From G963665925 sp050596425 (GTDB taxonomy: Bacteria > Bacillota > Clostridia > Peptostreptococcales > Acidaminobacteraceae): 64,000 bases of DNA. The DNA is taken from contig NZ_CP192292.1 in the NCBI RefSeq assembly GCF_050596425.1, forward strand, positions 3,100,001 through 3,164,000, read 5' to 3'. A program made the translations under genes and the position numbers. Shown piece after piece: positions 61,652-64,000 of this stretch. The notes beneath the pieces are model-generated. The model was not told where the DNA came from. It saw only the letters and a list, made by a program, of their open reading frames with translations, and searched no databases. The first letter of the stretch is position 1. Every line of letters begins with the position of its first letter.

Positions 61652-63547
61652 CTATCGAAGGACTCTATAATCTTCCTGGCGTTTTGTTAGCTTATCAGAA
61701 TCAAAATATTCCAGAAGCGCAACTGCATTCTTCCGAGAAGTTCCCACAAGATCCCTAAACTCTGCCAGATTTATTTTACCGTGTTCTTCAAGATAAGATA
61801 CTAATTTATCTTTTGAATCACGGAAAGCGTCTCCATCCATCCATATTTTTTCAGTTAAACGCACAAGTTTCTCAGTGGCAAATAGAACTTCAAGAAGGTC
61901 TCTGTCTTTTTTGCCAATGCCCAGCTTTGTTTCAGCTTCACTGACAGCTGGTGGTTTTGTGCCGTGCTCTTTAAAATAGTTCGTAATCTTTTCCATCTTT
62001 TCCTGTTGTTTTGGATTCAGTTTAATCTCAAAACTCTGAAGGGCTGCCATGGCACCAACAATGCGGAGGTGGCCATTGTCCTTCATTCTATCAAAGATCA
62101 CATCAGCTAATTTATTCTTTACCCCATCGAGTATCTTATTACGCAGTTCTTCTTTTGGCATGCCTGGCTTAAGTGGATTTTTATCATGGTAGGCTTTGAG
62201 AACTTCAATCATATTCGTCTCAACCTTATCAAGATAAGATCTGTGAACCCACTGTCCTGACTCAAATTTAAAGGCTAGATCTTCTTCGAGCATTTCATTT
62301 AAATGCTTCATAACAAGGTCTGATGCCAAGCCTGATTGACCTGCAATGTCTTCTGCCACAGGGTATTGAGGACTCAATTTCAATAGGTTTCCATCAACAA
62401 TCTGCTTAGGGTCCCCCTCAAGTTTCATCATTAAGTCATCAAGGACTTCATCCTTAAAACGTTTATGCTTGACCGCATTTGGATCAAGTATTTTACCCCC
62501 ACCCACTGTTATAAGTGGTGAATAAAGTCTTACAACAAATCTATCATCATATTTACAAGCCGTATAGTCTTCCAGTCTTAGCTGTGCCAGGCATGAATCG
62601 CCCGGCAGTAGTTCTTCTCTGTCAAGGAGAACAATGCGACACAAGACCTCTTTTGTACCTTGATAAAGCCTCAGCCTTGTCCAGTTGGAAAGAGGCTTTG
62701 GAGCTGATTTTAACAGGCTGAAATCCACATCTAGCATCATGGTTGATTTCATTGTGTCCTCTTTTGCAAGAACATCGCCCCTATGGAGATGATTCTTATC
62801 AATACCCGTTAAGTTAAGAGCCACACGCTGACCTGCATATGCCACTTCAACATCTTCATTATGGTTTTGAATTTTTCTAATCCGGACCTCATGGTCACTT
62901 GGATAAACTGTCAGAATGTCATTTTGACTGATCTTACCCTCAACAAGCGTTCCCGTAATAACCGTTCCCACACCTTGTAGAGAAAACACGCGGTCAATGG
63001 GAAGACGGGCTGGAATATGTTCTGGTTTATCTTCGACATCTTTTGCCATTTCATCAATGGCCTCCACAAGTTTGTCCAGCCCAGCCCCTGTAATAGATGA
63101 AACAGGAATCATGGGTTGGTCCTCAAGGAATGTTCCTACCAGATGTTCCTTAACATCTTCTTGAACAAGTTCAATCATTTCTTCATCAACCAGGTCACTC
63201 TTGGTTAAAACCACAATGCCCCGCTTGACTTCAAGCATATTTAAAATATCAAGATGCTCCTGGGTTTGAGGCATAACCCCTTCTTCTGCTGAAACAACAA
63301 GAAGAACCAGGTCTATACCACTTACACCAGCTAACATGTTACGAATAAATTTTTCGTGGCCTGGCACGTCCACAATTCCCGCACGCTTTTGGCTTGGAAG
63401 ATCAAAGAAGGCAAATCCCAGGTCTATGGTAATGCCACGTTTTCTCTCTTCTTCCCACCTGTCAGGTTCAATACCTGTCAGACGTCTTATGAGCGCACTT
63501 TTACCGTGGTCAATGTGACCAGCTGTTCCTATAACTATATTTGTCAC
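61652..63547 (-). CDS. selB: Selenocysteine-specific elongation factor SelB
   Basis: GTPase that brings Sec-tRNA to UGA codons marked by a SECIS hairpin. The 631-residue protein has an EF-Tu-like G domain (G1 GHIDHGKSALI, switch region RGITIDLGFAF, DVPGHEKF, TKSD), two beta-barrel domains, then the SelB-specific C-terminal winged-helix repeats (about 375-631), the last of which binds SECIS RNA. The start is GTG at 63547 with GGGGG six bases upstream. It lies ten bases after selA, in the same operon. Its C-terminal modules are complete. Confidence 0.97.
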   Translation of the reverse strand: MTNIVIGTAGHIDHGKSALIRRLTGIEPDRWEEERKRGITIDLGFAFFDLPSQKRAGIVDVPGHEKFIRNMLAGVSGIDLVLLVVSAEEGVMPQTQEHLDILNMLEVKRGIVVLTKSDLVDEEMIELVQEDVKEHLVGTFLEDQPMIPVSSITGAGLDKLVEAIDEMAKDVEDKPEHIPARLPIDRVFSLQGVGTVITGTLVEGKISQNDILTVYPSDHEVRIRKIQNHNEDVEVAYAGQRVALNLTGIDKNHLHRGDVLAKEDTMKSTMMLDVDFSLLKSAPKPLSNWTRLRLYQGTKEVLCRIVLLDREELLPGDSCLAQLRLEDYTACKYDDRFVVRLYSPLITVGGGKILDPNAVKHKRFKDEVLDDLMMKLEGDPKQIVDGNLLKLSPQYPVAEDIAGQSGLASDLVMKHLNEMLEEDLAFKFESGQWVHRSYLDKVETNMIEVLKAYHDKNPLKPGMPKEELRNKILDGVKNKLADVIFDRMKDNGHLRIVGAMAALQSFEIKLNPKQQEKMEKITNYFKEHGTKPPAVSEAETKLGIGKKDRDLLEVLFATEKLVRLTEKIWMDGDAFRDSKDKLVSYLEEHGKINLAEFRDLVGTSRKNAVALLEYFDSDKLTKRQEDYRVLR

Positions 63548-63557
63548 GCTAGACCCC

Positions 63558-64000
63558 CTATTCTAAAGACGACAAGGCCTTTGCTACATACTCGAATTCA
63601 CTTTCCATAATGGTTCTAGGATCAAAGAGCACATTATCATCTTCAACCCGTGCTATAACAGGCATTTGATATTCTCTTAGTCCATTTATAATTTTATTGG
63701 CTGACAACTTGTCATGGGTTACAGAAACAAGATATGTTGGCAGCTTTTCAAGTGGCATGGAACCACCGCCCACTTCTGATGCCCCTTTTACTATTTCCAC
63801 ATTAAATGACTTGGCCTGCTGTGAAATCATGTCCCTTAGGCAATCAGCCTTTGGTTTAATGTCCTCAGCTTGCATTGTCAGCATTTTTAGTGATGGGATC
63901 ATCTGTGTGGCTCTATCTTCATCCCTATAAAGTTTGAGGGTGCCTTCTAAAACACAAAGTGTCATTTTGTCCACTCGAAGGGCTCTTGTTAAATGGTTGG
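63558..64000 (-). CDS. selA: L-seryl-tRNA(Sec) selenium transferase SelA (5' end outside window)
   Basis: C-terminal part of the PLP enzyme that converts Ser-tRNA(Sec) to Sec-tRNA(Sec). The last 147 or so codons are present, reading NHLTRALRVDKMTLCVLEGTL at the right edge, a typical SelA stretch following the PLP-lysine region. They continue through GASEVGGGSMPLEKLPTYLV to the stop. The frame is open at position 64000, so the gene extends further right; the PLP lysine is not in view. Operon selA-selB. Confidence 0.95.
   Translation of the reverse strand, partial: NHLTRALRVDKMTLCVLEGTLKLYRDEDRATQMIPSLKMLTMQAEDIKPKADCLRDMISQQAKSFNVEIVKGASEVGGGSMPLEKLPTYLVSVTHDKLSANKIINGLREYQMPVIARVEDDNVLFDPRTIMESEFEYVAKALSSLE

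Overview
The window comes from a low-to-mid GC anaerobic member of the Bacillota, most likely class Clostridia. The pointers are a Gram-positive Tad pilus locus, an SLH-domain surface protein, a serA T-box leader, a CIRCE element, a 1405-residue 2-hydroxyacyl-CoA dehydratase activase-like protein, NADP-type glutamate dehydrogenase, and a selenocysteine system. Amino-acid fermenters related to Fusibacter or Acidaminobacter would fit, but the genus is a guess. I see no prophage, intact insertion sequence, rRNA or CRISPR array.

Layout. 1-3.1 kb: RND efflux permease (cut by the left edge) and its lipoprotein adaptor. 3.1-8.8 kb: compact Tad locus, read leftward: degenerate TadZ, TadA ATPase, TadB, TadC, Flp1-like pilin, FHA protein. 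8.9-9.3 kb: a small gene with an in-frame UGA, read here as a CC/Se-motif selenoprotein. 9.6-18.1 kb: PycB/OadA-like carboxyltransferase, Lrp regulator, lone solute-binding protein with a sensor kinase, threonine aldolase, glutamate dehydrogenase. 18.3-25.3 kb: the activase, TetR regulator, lysophospholipase-like hydrolase, PlsY. 25.5-37 kb: EAL phosphodiesterase, lipoprotein, CPBP protease, tRNA-Sec (selC), U32 protease, and a two-component system with a lipoprotein. 37-44.7 kb: CIRCE-controlled Hsp20, poly-HAMP chemoreceptor, yojF-bshB2-marR operon, topoisomerase III. 44.9-51.8 kb: a giant Calx-beta/SLH surface protein. 51.8-58.5 kb: CDGSH iron-sulfur protein, T-box-controlled serA, larA, cold-shock protein, receiver-GGDEF protein, a 55-residue protein. 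58.5-64 kb: GerMN protein with a WalRK/PhoPR-like pair, then selB and the 3' end of selA.

The most coherent system is selenocysteine use. selA and selB (right end), selC with a perfect consensus promoter (30.6 kb), and a likely client selenoprotein (9 kb) all lie in this window but are dispersed. The client appears as two fragments to ordinary gene finding because UGA is read as stop. Other threads are surface biology (Tad pilus, PilJ-type receptor, EAL/GGDEF proteins, SLH protein) and amino-acid metabolism (gdhA, threonine aldolase, serA, Lrp, larA). Several non-coding elements deserve attention: an 82-bp tandem repeat whose two copies show a compensatory stem change, a dispersed hairpin element present twice, and a 106-bp hairpin enclosing a terminator.
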